Origin: Anaerolinea sp.
GTDB taxonomy: Bacteria; Chloroflexota; Anaerolineae; Anaerolineales; Villigracilaceae
NCBI GenBank assembly: GCA_020723805.1
Contig: DYID01000008.1
Location: 1 to 60,223, forward strand
Direction: 5' to 3'
DNA length: 60,223 nt
In this document: in pieces, positions 1-8,137 of the stretch
Layout of the letters: every line of letters begins with the position of its first letter
How positions within the stretch are numbered: the stretch's first letter is position 1
Program-made: the position numbers and the translations under genes
The notes under the pieces: model-generated
Database searches by the model: none
What the model was told of the DNA's origin: nothing
The model's input: the letters and a program-made list of their open reading frames with translations, nothing else

Positions 1-75
1 ACCTTACGCAGTTTCGTCGTACCGCGACATTCATGTCGCCTGAAAACGCGAGATAAATCTCGCGCTACCGCGTAA
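1..75. repeat. MITE-like palindromic repeat, copy 1 (edge of window)
   Basis: The ends read TTACGCAGT (4-12) and ACCGCGTAA (67-75), an imperfect terminal inverted repeat. The interior contains GCGAGATAAATCTCGCG, itself a palindrome. The reverse complement of this block matches 39902-39992 closely, so it is an inverted copy of the same element. The outer arm on the left is cut off by the window edge. Confidence 0.8.
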
Positions 76-206
76 CATGACTTATCGTATCCAAAATCGT
101 AAGAAAAAACAATCACCAATTTGCCGCTTGACAAAAGCCCGCCCGCACGGATACAATCGCCGCCGTTAACAACTGAATAGCGGAGAGATAGCGGCTGGGT
201 CCCGCC

Positions 207-242
207 TTGGTTTCGAGATGCCCTTTGGACTACTCAACCACC
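207..242. repeat. Hairpin repeat, TCGA-type, copy 1
   Basis: Reads TTGGTTTCGAGATGCC, a short loop, then GGACTACTCAACCACC. It is similar to the better preserved hairpin at 4872-4910 and belongs to the same dispersed repeat family. Confidence 0.6.
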
Positions 243-540
243 AGCGGGACTACGAGGTGGAGGTTCTCCCGTGCGAACGGGACGCTAAAGACCTTCCCAT
301 CTCCTTTGGGAGAGGGGTGAGGTCTGAAAATCGGATAGTATCAGCGGATGCCTCTGGAGTTTGTCACGAACTCCTTTCTCCCTTCCGAAACAAGCGCAAG
401 GACAACAGGTTTAAAAAAACGCTGTTGCCCGCATCGAAAACCGAGTGGCAACATTCGGGACAAGTGAGCGCAGTGAACCGGGCGGTTGCCCGTGTGTGTG
501 TTGGAAGGGCTGTTTTATTTAATAGCACTCGCTGTTATTA

Positions 541-565
541 AGGCATGCCCGCGCATGCCTTTTTT
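541..565 (+). terminator. Rho-independent terminator
   Basis: Perfect 8-bp stem AGGCATGC (541-548) and GCATGCCT (553-560) with loop CCGC, followed by a run of T. It lies upstream of the alkyltransferase gene and would end transcription entering from 1-540. Confidence 0.8.
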
Positions 566-652
566 GTTACCTGTGCGCCCCACCCCAACATGATGGAAAA
601 CGGGTCGCCGGAAATGAGCGTCTTTCATAGAATGGCATCGAAAGGAGACGCC

Positions 653-1525
653 ATGAACACAGAATACAAGCAACTTGCTGAGGATTACCTGCGCATCGAG
701 CAGGCAATTCTATACTTGGAAAGCCGTTTCAAAACCCAGCCCAGCATCGAAGAGCTGGCGGCAAGCCTCGGCTTGAGCGAATCGCACTTTCAGCGGATTT
801 TCACCCGCTGGGCAGGAGTAAGCCCGAAGCGTTTTCTGCAATTTTTGACGAAGGAAAGCGCGAAGGAATTGCTCGACCGCTCGGAGAATCTGCTGACCGC
901 CACGCATCAACTCGGACTTTCGAGCCTGGGACGCCTGCACGAGCTTTTCGTCACCACTGAAGCCGTTTCGCCGGGCGAGTACAAATCGCGCGGCGCAGGC
1001 GTGACCATCCGTTACGGTATCCACCCCACGCCCTTCGGCAAGTGCCTGATCGCCGCTACCGAGCGGGGCATCTGCCACCTCAGTTTTGTGCAAACCAGCG
1101 AGGGCGAAGCGATTGATCGTCTCGTGGAAGAATGGCGGCAGGCGGAGGTGATCGAGGATTACAAGGCTACCGTTCCATTCGTCGGACCGATCTTCGATTT
1201 GCAGTATGGCGTGCAGAGAGGAGAGCCGCTCAAGGTGTATTTGCGCGGGACAAATTTTCAATTGAAAGTGTGGGAGGCGCTGCTGAACGTTCCTGCCGGC
1301 GCGGCGACCACCTACGAAGACATCGCCGCGCAAATTGGGATGCCAGGCGCCGCCCGTGCGGTCGGCTCTGCGGTGGGTCGGAATCCCATTGCGGTGCTTA
1401 TCCCTTGTCATCGCGTAATTCGCAAGGTTGGCGATTTTGGGAACTATCGTTATGGAACGGCGCGAAAGAAGGCGCTGCTGGCGAGAGAATATCTTGCGGC
1501 GAGAAGCGATGCAGTTTTTGCGTGA
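653..1525 (+). CDS. Ada-like protein: AraC-type HTH plus methylated-DNA-protein-cysteine methyltransferase
   Basis: This 290-residue protein has an AraC-type helix-turn-helix region in about residues 1-105 and an O6-alkylguanine-DNA alkyltransferase domain in about 110-290. The acceptor motif IPCHRV is present with the acceptor cysteine at about residue 252. The protein would transfer alkyl groups from O6-alkylguanine to itself and may activate its own repair genes. The zinc-binding methylphosphotriester domain that starts E. coli Ada is absent, so this corresponds to the C-terminal two thirds of Ada. The start at 653 is chosen because AAAGGAG lies just upstream; an in-frame ATG at 545 lies inside the terminator. 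The EamA gene follows after 36 nt and may be co-transcribed. Confidence 0.9.
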   Translation: MNTEYKQLAEDYLRIEQAILYLESRFKTQPSIEELAASLGLSESHFQRIFTRWAGVSPKRFLQFLTKESAKELLDRSENLLTATHQLGLSSLGRLHELFVTTEAVSPGEYKSRGAGVTIRYGIHPTPFGKCLIAATERGICHLSFVQTSEGEAIDRLVEEWRQAEVIEDYKATVPFVGPIFDLQYGVQRGEPLKVYLRGTNFQLKVWEALLNVPAGAATTYEDIAAQIGMPGAARAVGSAVGRNPIAVLIPCHRVIRKVGDFGNYRYGTARKKALLAREYLAARSDAVFA

Positions 1526-1561
1526 GTCGCGTAAGAACGAAGATAGACAAATTGGAGAACT

Positions 1562-2494
1562 ATGAAGACAAAACTATGGATTGCACTCTTGGCGTTGTAC
1601 ATCGTGTGGGGTTCGACCTACCTGGCGATTCGGTTCGCGGTGGAGACCATTCCGCCGTTCCTGCATGCGTCCATCCGTTTTCTCGTTTCGGGCGTTATTT
1701 TGTACGTCTGGAGACGGGCGGCGGGCGATGCCGTTCCCACCAAAAGCAACTGGAAGGCTGCTGCCGTTGTCGGCACTCTTTTGCTCCTGGGCGGGAACGG
1801 GCTGGTCTCACTGGCGGAAAAGACCGTCCCTTCGGGGGTGGCGGCGCTGGTGATTGCCACCTCCCCGTTCTGGCTGACATTGTTCGAGACGTTCCGGGCG
1901 GGCGGCGCGAAACCCAACTGGCTTTCCATTTTAGGGCTGGTGGTGGGCTTCGGCGGCGTGTTTCTGCTAATCGGTCCCGCTGAGATTAGCGGGTCGAAAC
2001 AAAGCATTGACCCGTTCGGCGCGGTCATGCTGCTGATTGCGCCAATTTTGTGGTCGTTAGGTTCGATTTACTCCAAGAATGCAGATATGCCCAAGTCCAC
2101 GCTGATGTCCATGGGGATGCAAATGCTGGCGGGGGCGGCGGCGCTGTTCGTCGTCAGTGCGGCGACAGGCGAGTTGCGCGGATTCAGCCTCGGGCAAGTG
2201 GCGGCGCGCTCGTGGTGGGGGCTTGCTTATCTCATCACGTTCGGGTCGTTGGTCGGGTTTGTGGCGTATGGCTGGTTACTGCAAAACGCGCCCATTTCGC
2301 TGGTGTCCACGTATGCGTATGTCAACCCGGTGGTGGCGGTCTTTTTGGGATGGCTGCTGGCAGGCGAAGAGTTGAACGCACGCATCGGGCTCGCCGCGGC
2401 AATCATTGTCGGGGCGGTGATACTGATCAATTGGGCGCGGCAGGTATCGGTCAGGAAGGAGGCGAAGGAAGTTGTGCCATTGGAAATCGAATAA
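1562..2494 (+). CDS. EamA-family (drug/metabolite) exporter
   Basis: A 310-residue, strongly hydrophobic protein with about ten predicted membrane segments arranged as two EamA repeats. The first segment reads LYIVWGSTYLAIRFA, typical of the YedA/RhaT branch of the drug/metabolite transporter superfamily. It is expected to be an inner-membrane exporter; the substrate cannot be read from the sequence. GGAG lies just before the ATG. It follows the Ada-like gene by 36 nt in the same direction. A palindromic element begins just after its stop codon. Confidence 0.9.
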   Translation: MKTKLWIALLALYIVWGSTYLAIRFAVETIPPFLHASIRFLVSGVILYVWRRAAGDAVPTKSNWKAAAVVGTLLLLGGNGLVSLAEKTVPSGVAALVIATSPFWLTLFETFRAGGAKPNWLSILGLVVGFGGVFLLIGPAEISGSKQSIDPFGAVMLLIAPILWSLGSIYSKNADMPKSTLMSMGMQMLAGAAALFVVSAATGELRGFSLGQVAARSWWGLAYLITFGSLVGFVAYGWLLQNAPISLVSTYAYVNPVVAVFLGWLLAGEELNARIGLAAAIIVGAVILINWARQVSVRKEAKEVVPLEIE

Positions 2495-2518
2495 CCCACC
2501 CCTATTTTTGCGTAAGAG

Positions 2519-2634
2519 GAGTGTTTTAAAAGTCCCTTATTTTGTGTCATTTGCGTAGGATGCGCTCTCTTGCGCATCCGCAGGCGGCGTTAGAGAACGT
2601 CACCTGCGCGCTGACCAGAAAATTTAAAACACTC
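2519..2634. repeat. Inverted-repeat element upstream of glnA
   Basis: A perfect 12-bp inverted repeat, GAGTGTTTTAAA at 2519-2530 and TTTAAAACACTC at 2623-2634, encloses two hairpins: GGATGCGC/GCGCATCC (2558-2579) and CGTT-agag-AACG (2588-2599, inside a GCAGG/CCTGC stem). The left 60 nt align with 10807-10868, so this is a dispersed element. It may be a non-autonomous mobile element or a source of regulatory hairpins. Confidence 0.7.
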
Positions 2635-2640
2635 TCTAAG

Positions 2641-2658
2641 GGATGTTCTCTAACGTCC
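2641..2658 (+). promoter_or_regulatory. CTCT-loop hairpin in the glnA leader
   Basis: GGATGTT and AACGTCC pair (one T-G wobble) around the loop CTCT, 36 nt before the glnA start. The same hairpin type occurs upstream of efp (47697-47716) and fabF (50327-50342). Its function is unknown. Confidence 0.5.
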
Positions 2659-2693
2659 CCACAAATTATGAAATTATACAAAGGAGAGAAAAA

Positions 2694-4031
2694 ATGGACG
2701 CCAAAGATTTGCTCAAACGTGTGAAGGAAGATAATGTCAAGTTCATCGCTTTGCAGTTCACCGATGTGATGGGGACGGTGAAAAGCGTGGACATGCCCGT
2801 CAGCGGTCTGGAGGGGGCGCTGGAGGACGGTGTGTGGTTCGATGGTTCGTCGGTGGAGGGTTTCGCCCGCATCCAGGAATCGGACATGCGCCTGCTGCTC
2901 GACCCCGCTACGTATGCGGTGCTTCCGTGGAGCCTGCCCGAACGCCGTCGCGCCCGCATCTTCTGCGACATTCAGACGCCCGACGGCAAGCCCTTCGAGG
3001 GCGACCCGCGCGGTGTGCTGAAGCGCATGGTTGCCAAAATTGCCGAGCGCGGCTGGACGTATAACATCGGTCCCGAGCCGGAGTTCTTCCTGTTCAAAGG
3101 GACGAACGGTCACGGGGTGCATCCCGTCCCGCACGATGTGGGCGGGTATTTCGATTTTTCGGCGGCGGATGAGGCGGTGCGCGTCCGCACGGAGTTGATG
3201 GATGCGCTGCGCACAATGGGACTCGAAGTGGAGGTGGGGCATCACGAGGTGGCGCTGGGACAGCACGAGATTGACTTCCGTTTTGCGGATGCGGTGCGGG
3301 CGGCGGATAATGTGCTGACCCTGAAGTACACCGTCAAGGCGATTGCCGCCCTGCACGGATTGACTGCCTCTTTCATGCCCAAGCCGGTCTATGGCATCAA
3401 CGGCTCAGGGATGCACTGTCATCAGAGTCTTTTCGACGACAAGGGCAACAACTTGTTCTTCGACAAGGAAGACGAGTATCATCTTTCGCCCATCGCTTAT
3501 GCGTTCATTGCGGGTCAACTCAAACACGCGCGCGGGCTCGCCGCGCTGGTTGCGCCGACGGTTAATTCGTACAAGCGGCTGGTTCCGGGTTACGAAGCGC
3601 CGGTCTACATCGGCTGGGCGCAGATTAACCGCTCGGCGTTGATCCGCATTCCGCGTTACACAAAGGGACGCGACAAGTCCATGCGCGCGGAACTGCGCTT
3701 CCCCGATCCGTCTTCGAACCCGTACCTGGCGTTTGCGGGCATGCTCGCTGCCGCGTTAGATGGCATTGACAACCACTTGACTCCGCCTAAGCCGCTCAAC
3801 AACGTCAACCTGTATCACCTCGATGCAAAGGAGCGCAAGAAACTGGGTGTGGGTGAATTGCCCGGCTCGCTTGGCGAGGCGCTGGTTGAATTGAGCAAGG
3901 ATAAGGTCCTGGTAGACGCGCTGGGTCCTGCGGCGTATGAAGCCTTTGTCCGCGCAAAGACCGAGGAGTGGGACGAGTACCGCACCCGCGTCACCGATTA
4001 CGAGATCGAGAGATATTTGGAGACGGCGTAG
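2694..4031 (+). CDS. glnA: Glutamine synthetase, type I (alpha-like)
   Basis: A 445-residue type I glutamine synthetase that would condense ammonia and glutamate using ATP in the cytoplasm. Visible landmarks are the N-terminal beta-grasp segment with FTDVMGTVKSVDMP, the DGSSVEGF loop, GPEPEFFLF, the NGSGMHCHQS ATP/ammonia-site region, and RIPRYTKGRDKSMRAELRFPD. The length and the C-terminal NLYHLDAKERKKLG segment resemble short Bacillus-type (alpha) enzymes rather than adenylylated beta enzymes, so feedback inhibition rather than adenylylation is expected. The start at 2694 follows AAAGGAGAG. The leader carries an inverted-repeat element and a CTCT-loop hairpin. A clear terminator follows at 4069. 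Confidence 0.96.
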   Translation: MDAKDLLKRVKEDNVKFIALQFTDVMGTVKSVDMPVSGLEGALEDGVWFDGSSVEGFARIQESDMRLLLDPATYAVLPWSLPERRRARIFCDIQTPDGKPFEGDPRGVLKRMVAKIAERGWTYNIGPEPEFFLFKGTNGHGVHPVPHDVGGYFDFSAADEAVRVRTELMDALRTMGLEVEVGHHEVALGQHEIDFRFADAVRAADNVLTLKYTVKAIAALHGLTASFMPKPVYGINGSGMHCHQSLFDDKGNNLFFDKEDEYHLSPIAYAFIAGQLKHARGLAALVAPTVNSYKRLVPGYEAPVYIGWAQINRSALIRIPRYTKGRDKSMRAELRFPDPSSNPYLAFAGMLAAALDGIDNHLTPPKPLNNVNLYHLDAKERKKLGVGELPGSLGEALVELSKDKVLVDALGPAAYEAFVRAKTEEWDEYRTRVTDYEIERYLETA

Positions 4032-4068
4032 TTGCTTGTGGAAAGTGGAACGTAGAAAGTAGAAAGTG

Positions 4069-4104
4069 AGACCTCCGAGGAAAATCATCTTCGGAGGTCT
4101 TTTC
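4069..4104 (+). terminator. Terminator after glnA
   Basis: Perfect 10-bp stem AGACCTCCGA (4069-4078) with TCGGAGGTCT (4091-4100), followed by TTTTC. It lies between the convergent glnA and ABC-transporter genes and ends glnA transcription; it may also act weakly in the other direction. Confidence 0.85.
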
Positions 4105-4126
4105 ATTTACAGGCAGGGTAGTTGTT

Positions 4127-4855
4127 CTAATGCTTCACGGTTCCCGTCGCCAGTTCCATGATTTCGTCCTTTGTCTCATAAACTCTCACCAACTTGCCAT
4201 CCTGCATTTGCAGGACTCGATCCACGTATTGGCACATGCGCAGGTCGTGGGTGACCATGATGCCCGCGCGGTCGTTTTCGTGGACGAGTTTGGCAAAAGT
4301 TTCCACGACCTGGAAGGCGCGCTCGGTGTCGAGGGAGGCGGTCGGTTCGTCGGCGAGGACAACGGCTGGGTTGTGGATCAGGGCGCGGGCGATGGCGACG
4401 CGTTGTTGTTGTCCACCGGAGAGTTGGGCGGGGAGGTTGTGCAGGCGGTCACTGAGACCTAGGCGAGCGAGGAGTTCCGCAGAGCGCATCCGTCCGGTTT
4501 TGTTTGCCCGGTTGTTGAGGCGAAGCATGAATTCAACGTTTTCCTGCGCGGTCAAAAAAGGGATCAGGTTGTTGGATTGGAAGGTGAAGCCAATTTTCTC
4601 ACGGCGAAGGTTGACGCGCTCTTTGTCGCTCATTTGTGCCAGGTCTTGTCCGTCAATAAAGACTTGCCCGCTGGTGGGAGAGAGCAGGGCGGCGAGGATG
4701 GATAGCATGGTGGTCTTGCCCGATCCACTTGGACCGACCAGCGCCACAAATTCGCCCGATTTCACCTGAAAGGAAACATTGTTCACGGCGTAGATGGTCG
4801 CGCCGTCGAGTCGAAATGATTTGACGAGGTTTTTTACTTCGAGTGCTGCTGTCAT
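4127..4855 (-). CDS. ABC transporter ATP-binding protein (LolD/MacB type)
   Basis: A 242-residue ATPase with Walker A GPSGSGKTT (residues 41-49), the Q-loop, the signature LSGGQQQRVAIARAL and Walker B VVLADEPTAS. It groups with the LolD/MacB/DevA type that pairs with FtsX-like permeases, here the gene directly upstream (4922-6082). Together they would form a mechanotransmission-type or efflux ABC system. A 39-nt hairpin repeat sits in the 66-nt gap between the two genes. It is the third gene of a unit that starts with a peroxiredoxin-like gene. Confidence 0.93.
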   Translation of the reverse strand: MTAALEVKNLVKSFRLDGATIYAVNNVSFQVKSGEFVALVGPSGSGKTTMLSILAALLSPTSGQVFIDGQDLAQMSDKERVNLRREKIGFTFQSNNLIPFLTAQENVEFMLRLNNRANKTGRMRSAELLARLGLSDRLHNLPAQLSGGQQQRVAIARALIHNPAVVLADEPTASLDTERAFQVVETFAKLVHENDRAGIMVTHDLRMCQYVDRVLQMQDGKLVRVYETKDEIMELATGTVKH

Positions 4856-4871
4856 TTTCCATAATCCTGAC

Positions 4872-4910
4872 GGTGGTCTCGATATGCCGCTTCGCGGCTA
4901 CTCGACTACC
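4872..4910. repeat. Hairpin repeat, TCGA-type, copy 2
   Basis: Nearly perfect palindrome: GGTGGTC/GACTACC outside, CGA/TCG and GCCGC/GCGGC inside, loop TTC. It sits between the permease and ATPase genes. A diverged copy is at 207-242. It could be a dispersed repeat or an mRNA-stabilising hairpin within the operon. Confidence 0.75.
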
Positions 4911-4921
4911 CAAGTATTTCT

Positions 4922-6082
4922 TTATCCCAGTCTCAACGCTTTCAACGGTTCGATGCGAACCGCGTATATGATGGAAACCAGCCCGCCCAGCGGACCAATT
5001 AACAGCAATAGAATGACCGCCGCAACGGAACGCACACCGTTGAAAACGAAGGGGATGGTGGGCGGGAGGAACAACGAAAAGAGGGACGTCAACCCGCCTC
5101 CCACCGCGACGCCGAAGGCTGTCACCACGACGATTTGAATCACTGCCGACCAGCCCACGACTCCGTTGGAGGAGCCTATGGCTTTCAAGACGCCAATCTG
5201 CGGAACCTTCTGCAAAATTTGAATCTGGAAAAATCCGCCAATGACCATCACGCCAATGAGCAGGGTGAAGAAACCCTGAGTCTGGACTGTTCCCTGCTGG
5301 GCAGAGTAGCCGGGGATGTTGTTGATGGTGGTCGGGATGTCCGCCACTTCGATGCGGGATACGCTATCGAGCAGGCGCTGTTTGACAACGTCAATCTGCG
5401 CCGGGTCGGTTAATTTGACGGCGATGATGTTGGGATACGCGGTGTTGCTCGCCAAATCCGCTTCGGATTGTGGACGAACCTTTTCCCATGTCGAAGCCGG
5501 TACGAAGATGGTCGGCTGGAAGAAATAGGACTGTCCATCCACCAAGCCGACGACTTCGAGCGTGAAGAACTTGTCGTCCACACCCTGTGTCGAGCGGATG
5601 ATGATCTTGTCGCCGATTTTGATGTTCGAGCGCAACGCCACGTTGCGGTCAATGACCGTTTCGCGCGCCTCGCCGCCGCGGAAGTCCCTGCCTTCGATGA
5701 GCGGCGGCATACCCGGACGTCCCGGCTCTGCCGACAGCAAGGAAACCTTGAGCGGTTCATCGAGGGAAACGATCTCAGCCGAGGATGTGTAGATCGGACC
5801 GGCGTCCGCCACCCCGTCCACGCGGCGAACCGAGCGGATGGTGTTGGTGTCCAGGCGGCTGGCGGAAATCTGGAAATCCGATTTTTCGAGGAAGACAATC
5901 AAATCCGCGTCGAGATTGGCAACGTACTGACGGTTGCCATTGGCAAGTCCCTCGCCAAGCGCGGCGATGAACAGGACCAGCAGGGTAATCAAGGCAATCA
6001 CGAGGCTGACAAGCAGAAAGCGTCCTTTGTTCCGAAGCACTTCCTTGATGGCAAGATAGAAAGCGAGAAATACGTTTTTCAT
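4922..6082 (-). CDS. FtsX-like ABC transporter permease (MacB/DevC type)
   Basis: A 386-residue membrane protein with one N-terminal transmembrane helix (about residues 20-45), a large extracytoplasmic region (about 45-255) and three C-terminal helices (about 260-380). This is the MacB/FtsX permease layout. The partner ATPase lies just downstream. Its ATG overlaps the stop codon of the upstream peroxiredoxin-like gene (ATGA), so translation is probably coupled. The exported substrate is unknown; linkage to a thiol-peroxidase-like gene hints at redox or envelope stress. Confidence 0.92.
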   Translation of the reverse strand: MKNVFLAFYLAIKEVLRNKGRFLLVSLVIALITLLVLFIAALGEGLANGNRQYVANLDADLIVFLEKSDFQISASRLDTNTIRSVRRVDGVADAGPIYTSSAEIVSLDEPLKVSLLSAEPGRPGMPPLIEGRDFRGGEARETVIDRNVALRSNIKIGDKIIIRSTQGVDDKFFTLEVVGLVDGQSYFFQPTIFVPASTWEKVRPQSEADLASNTAYPNIIAVKLTDPAQIDVVKQRLLDSVSRIEVADIPTTINNIPGYSAQQGTVQTQGFFTLLIGVMVIGGFFQIQILQKVPQIGVLKAIGSSNGVVGWSAVIQIVVVTAFGVAVGGGLTSLFSLFLPPTIPFVFNGVRSVAAVILLLLIGPLGGLVSIIYAVRIEPLKALRLG

Positions 6083-6681
6083 TTTGACGCCACAGGTCCG
6101 TCGAAAGGTTGTCCCCAGTCCACGCCCATCACGCCGTGCAGAAGCAAATCTGCGGAGGGATGGTCGGCGATGTTGTCGTAGTAGTAGGGGAGGCGGATGC
6201 GCCCATCGGGTGCAATGATGAAGATGCCCGCCATTTGCAATGCGTCCTGCCCTTTGGGAGGCAGTTCTGTCTTCCAGCCGCGTTCCCGCTTGAGGCGGCG
6301 GTTGGAACGCCAGACGTTGAGCGAAAGAAACGACTGCCAGATGTTGGCGCGTTCAAGCCCGTATGCGCGATATGCCTTACGCTGCGGGTCGGCAAGACAG
6401 GTCACGCCGGGCGCGCGTTCGGCGCAAAAGGCTTTCGCCGCTTCGGGCGTCCCTTGTGTGACGATGACCAGCAAGAGGTTTTTGTTCTTGAACTCGGGTG
6501 AGGCAATCACGAGATGATCCACCATCTCCTTACATTGCGGACAGCCGAAATGACGCGTGAACGCCAAAATTAGCGTCCGTTCTTTCCAAAAAGAAGAAAG
6601 CCGCACAGGCTTTCCGTCCGTGTCCTGCAGTTCCAAGTCGGGGGCAGGATCGTTGAATTTAAGGTGTGCAAGGTTTGGCAT
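6079..6681 (-). CDS. Peroxiredoxin-like (AhpC/TSA-related) protein
   Basis: A 200-residue thioredoxin-fold protein. FGCPQCKEM near residue 47 gives a CxxC motif in the position of the peroxidatic cysteine, as in the peroxiredoxin-like/SelL-related family. The C-terminal half carries IFIIAPDGRIRLPYYYDN, typical of that family. It is probably a cytosolic thiol oxidoreductase or peroxidase; the substrate is unknown. It is the first gene of a three-gene unit with the ABC permease and ATPase, and a strong promoter lies about 27 nt upstream of its start. GGAG precedes the ATG. Confidence 0.85.
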   Translation of the reverse strand: MPNLAHLKFNDPAPDLELQDTDGKPVRLSSFWKERTLILAFTRHFGCPQCKEMVDHLVIASPEFKNKNLLLVIVTQGTPEAAKAFCAERAPGVTCLADPQRKAYRAYGLERANIWQSFLSLNVWRSNRRLKRERGWKTELPPKGQDALQMAGIFIIAPDGRIRLPYYYDNIADHPSADLLLHGVMGVDWGQPFDGPVASK

Positions 6682-6707
6682 TAAGCGATTATTCTCCTAA
6701 CCTTCCT

Positions 6708-6736
6708 ATTTTAATGTATTGCACAAGTTTTGTCAA
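6708..6736 (-). promoter_or_regulatory. Strong sigma70-type promoter for the peroxiredoxin/ABC unit
   Basis: On the minus strand TTGACA (6736-6731), a 17-nt spacer and TAAAAT (6713-6708). The -35 box is perfect, the -10 box matches 5 of 6, and the spacing is ideal. The predicted start point lies near 6701, about 20 nt before the ATG at 6681. Confidence 0.8.
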
Positions 6737-6831
6737 TGTTTTGTAAAAAATGAAAGTTTGAGACCTACCTTGCTCAAAGGACAACGTCAGCAGGGAGAAG
6801 AAGATTTATTTACGCCGTTTCAGGCTGAAGG

Positions 6832-8061
6832 TTAAGTCTGAGGCGCAGTGGGGGCGGAGGTGAGGCGGTTGAGGAGGAAAAGCCCGAAGGTGCTGGTCAG
6901 TCCGAGGAGCAGACCTCCAATCCAAATGGCGCGCGGAGAGATGGTATCGTTGAGGAAGCCGCCGATGAGGGGCGCCAGGGTGCGGGAAAGACCCCAGCCC
7001 AGCCAGTAGAGACTCATGTAACGTCCGCGCAGGTCGGCGGGAGAAATATCTGCCACGTATTTGCTGGCGGTGGGGACGAGGGTGAGTTCGCCAAACGTCA
7101 GGATGACCATGCTCAGCCAGAATCCCCAGAAGCCGCTGGCGAGGGCAACACTGCCCGCACCGATGGCGTAGATGAACATGCCAACGGTCAGGACGGGAAG
7201 CGTGGGGTGTTTGCGGGTGATGAGCGTAACAAAGTATTGAATGAAGACGCACATCAAGGCGTTGGTGGTGGGGATCCAGCCGTAGAGGTTTTCGGGGATA
7301 CCAAAGTTGGTCTTGGCATAAACGGGCATGAGAATCCACAACATGGTGGGGGCAATCAATCCGAGGCTGATGAGTGCAACGAACGCCATGTACCCTTTGT
7401 CGGCAAGGAGGCGGTTGTAACTACGCAGGACCTCCCGGCGTGACAGGGGGATGCCGTCGCTGCGCAGATGAGGGGAGAGCGTTTCGCGCGCCAGGAAGAA
7501 GAGCAGAAGGCTGTAAGTGAGAAAGCCGGCGCTCGCGCCGATGAAGGCGAAATTGTAGGAAGTGGCGGCGAGGAATCCACCCACTGCGGGACCGACGGCG
7601 AAGGCGGCGTTGTTGGCGATGCGATTGATGGCGTAGGCATCGGTGCGTTGTTCGGAGGGGATCATATCGGCAAGCATCGCATCCGCCCCGACCTGGTACA
7701 TGGGATTCGACAACCCGATCATGATCATCAACCCGACAAAGTGTGTGTAGGTCTCGGCATACATCATCAAAAAGTAGGCGAGACCGGTGGCGGTGAGACT
7801 GAAGTTCATGACGACCTTGCGCCCGATACGGTCGGCGAGGGCGCCGGCGATGAGCGAGGAGGCGAGTCCCGTGCCGGCGTTGATGGAGATGAGTGCGGCA
7901 ACGGTGCTGAGCGGCAGGTTCAATTTGCCGCTGGCGTAGATGAGCATAAAGGGCCAGATCATGCTTCCGCCGGCAGTGGAGATGACCACGCCTGCAATCA
8001 TGAGCCAGAACTGGCGCGGATATTGATGGAGAAGGTTTTTGAGAGCGTTGAGAAGTTTCAT
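6832..8061 (-). CDS. Major facilitator superfamily transporter
   Basis: A 409-residue protein with about twelve hydrophobic segments. The loop between helices 2 and 3 reads GALADRIGRKVVM, the classic MFS motif A. It would be a proton-coupled inner-membrane transporter, probably of the drug-efflux type; the substrate is unknown. The start at 8061 is preferred because the sequence from MKLLNALKNLLH has the usual amphipathic N-terminus; an upstream extension to 8199 would run through the terminator hairpin at 8085-8110. The Shine-Dalgarno sequence is weak. Confidence 0.88.
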   Translation of the reverse strand: MKLLNALKNLLHQYPRQFWLMIAGVVISTAGGSMIWPFMLIYASGKLNLPLSTVAALISINAGTGLASSLIAGALADRIGRKVVMNFSLTATGLAYFLMMYAETYTHFVGLMIMIGLSNPMYQVGADAMLADMIPSEQRTDAYAINRIANNAAFAVGPAVGGFLAATSYNFAFIGASAGFLTYSLLLFFLARETLSPHLRSDGIPLSRREVLRSYNRLLADKGYMAFVALISLGLIAPTMLWILMPVYAKTNFGIPENLYGWIPTTNALMCVFIQYFVTLITRKHPTLPVLTVGMFIYAIGAGSVALASGFWGFWLSMVILTFGELTLVPTASKYVADISPADLRGRYMSLYWLGWGLSRTLAPLIGGFLNDTISPRAIWIGGLLLGLTSTFGLFLLNRLTSAPTAPQT

Positions 8062-8084
8062 GGCGGGCGAAGTATAAATGAAAA

Positions 8085-8110
8085 CAAGCGGACGAAATGC
8101 CGTCCGCTTG
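8085..8110 (-). terminator. Terminator after the small membrane protein gene
   Basis: Perfect 10-bp stem CAAGCGGACG (8085-8094) and CGTCCGCTTG (8101-8110). Read on the minus strand it is followed by TTTTCATTT, so it terminates the gene ending at 8138. Confidence 0.75.
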
Positions 8111-8137
8111 TTGACAGGCAAGGGGTAATGCGGGTTT

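Larger units (their letters stand above)
120..565 (+). ncRNA. Structured non-coding stretch ending in a terminator; identity unknown
   Basis: No credible gene fits this stretch; the one short open frame (218-541) has no ribosome binding site and no recognisable protein features. It contains several possible hairpins: GTTGCC at about 424-429 can pair with GGCAAC downstream, CGGGC-ggtt-GCCCG follows, then a TTAATA/TATTAA stem, and finally the terminator at 541-565. A terminator with no coding gene in front of it suggests a small transcript. I looked for signature sequences of RNase P RNA, tmRNA, SRP RNA and common riboswitches and recognised none. Part of the stretch (207-242 and about 300-325) is dispersed-repeat sequence, so it may simply be repeat debris. 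Confidence 0.3.

Noticed and set aside
218-541. Possible 107-residue protein
   Set aside because: No ribosome binding site, composition not protein-like, and it ends inside the terminator region and contains repeat sequence.
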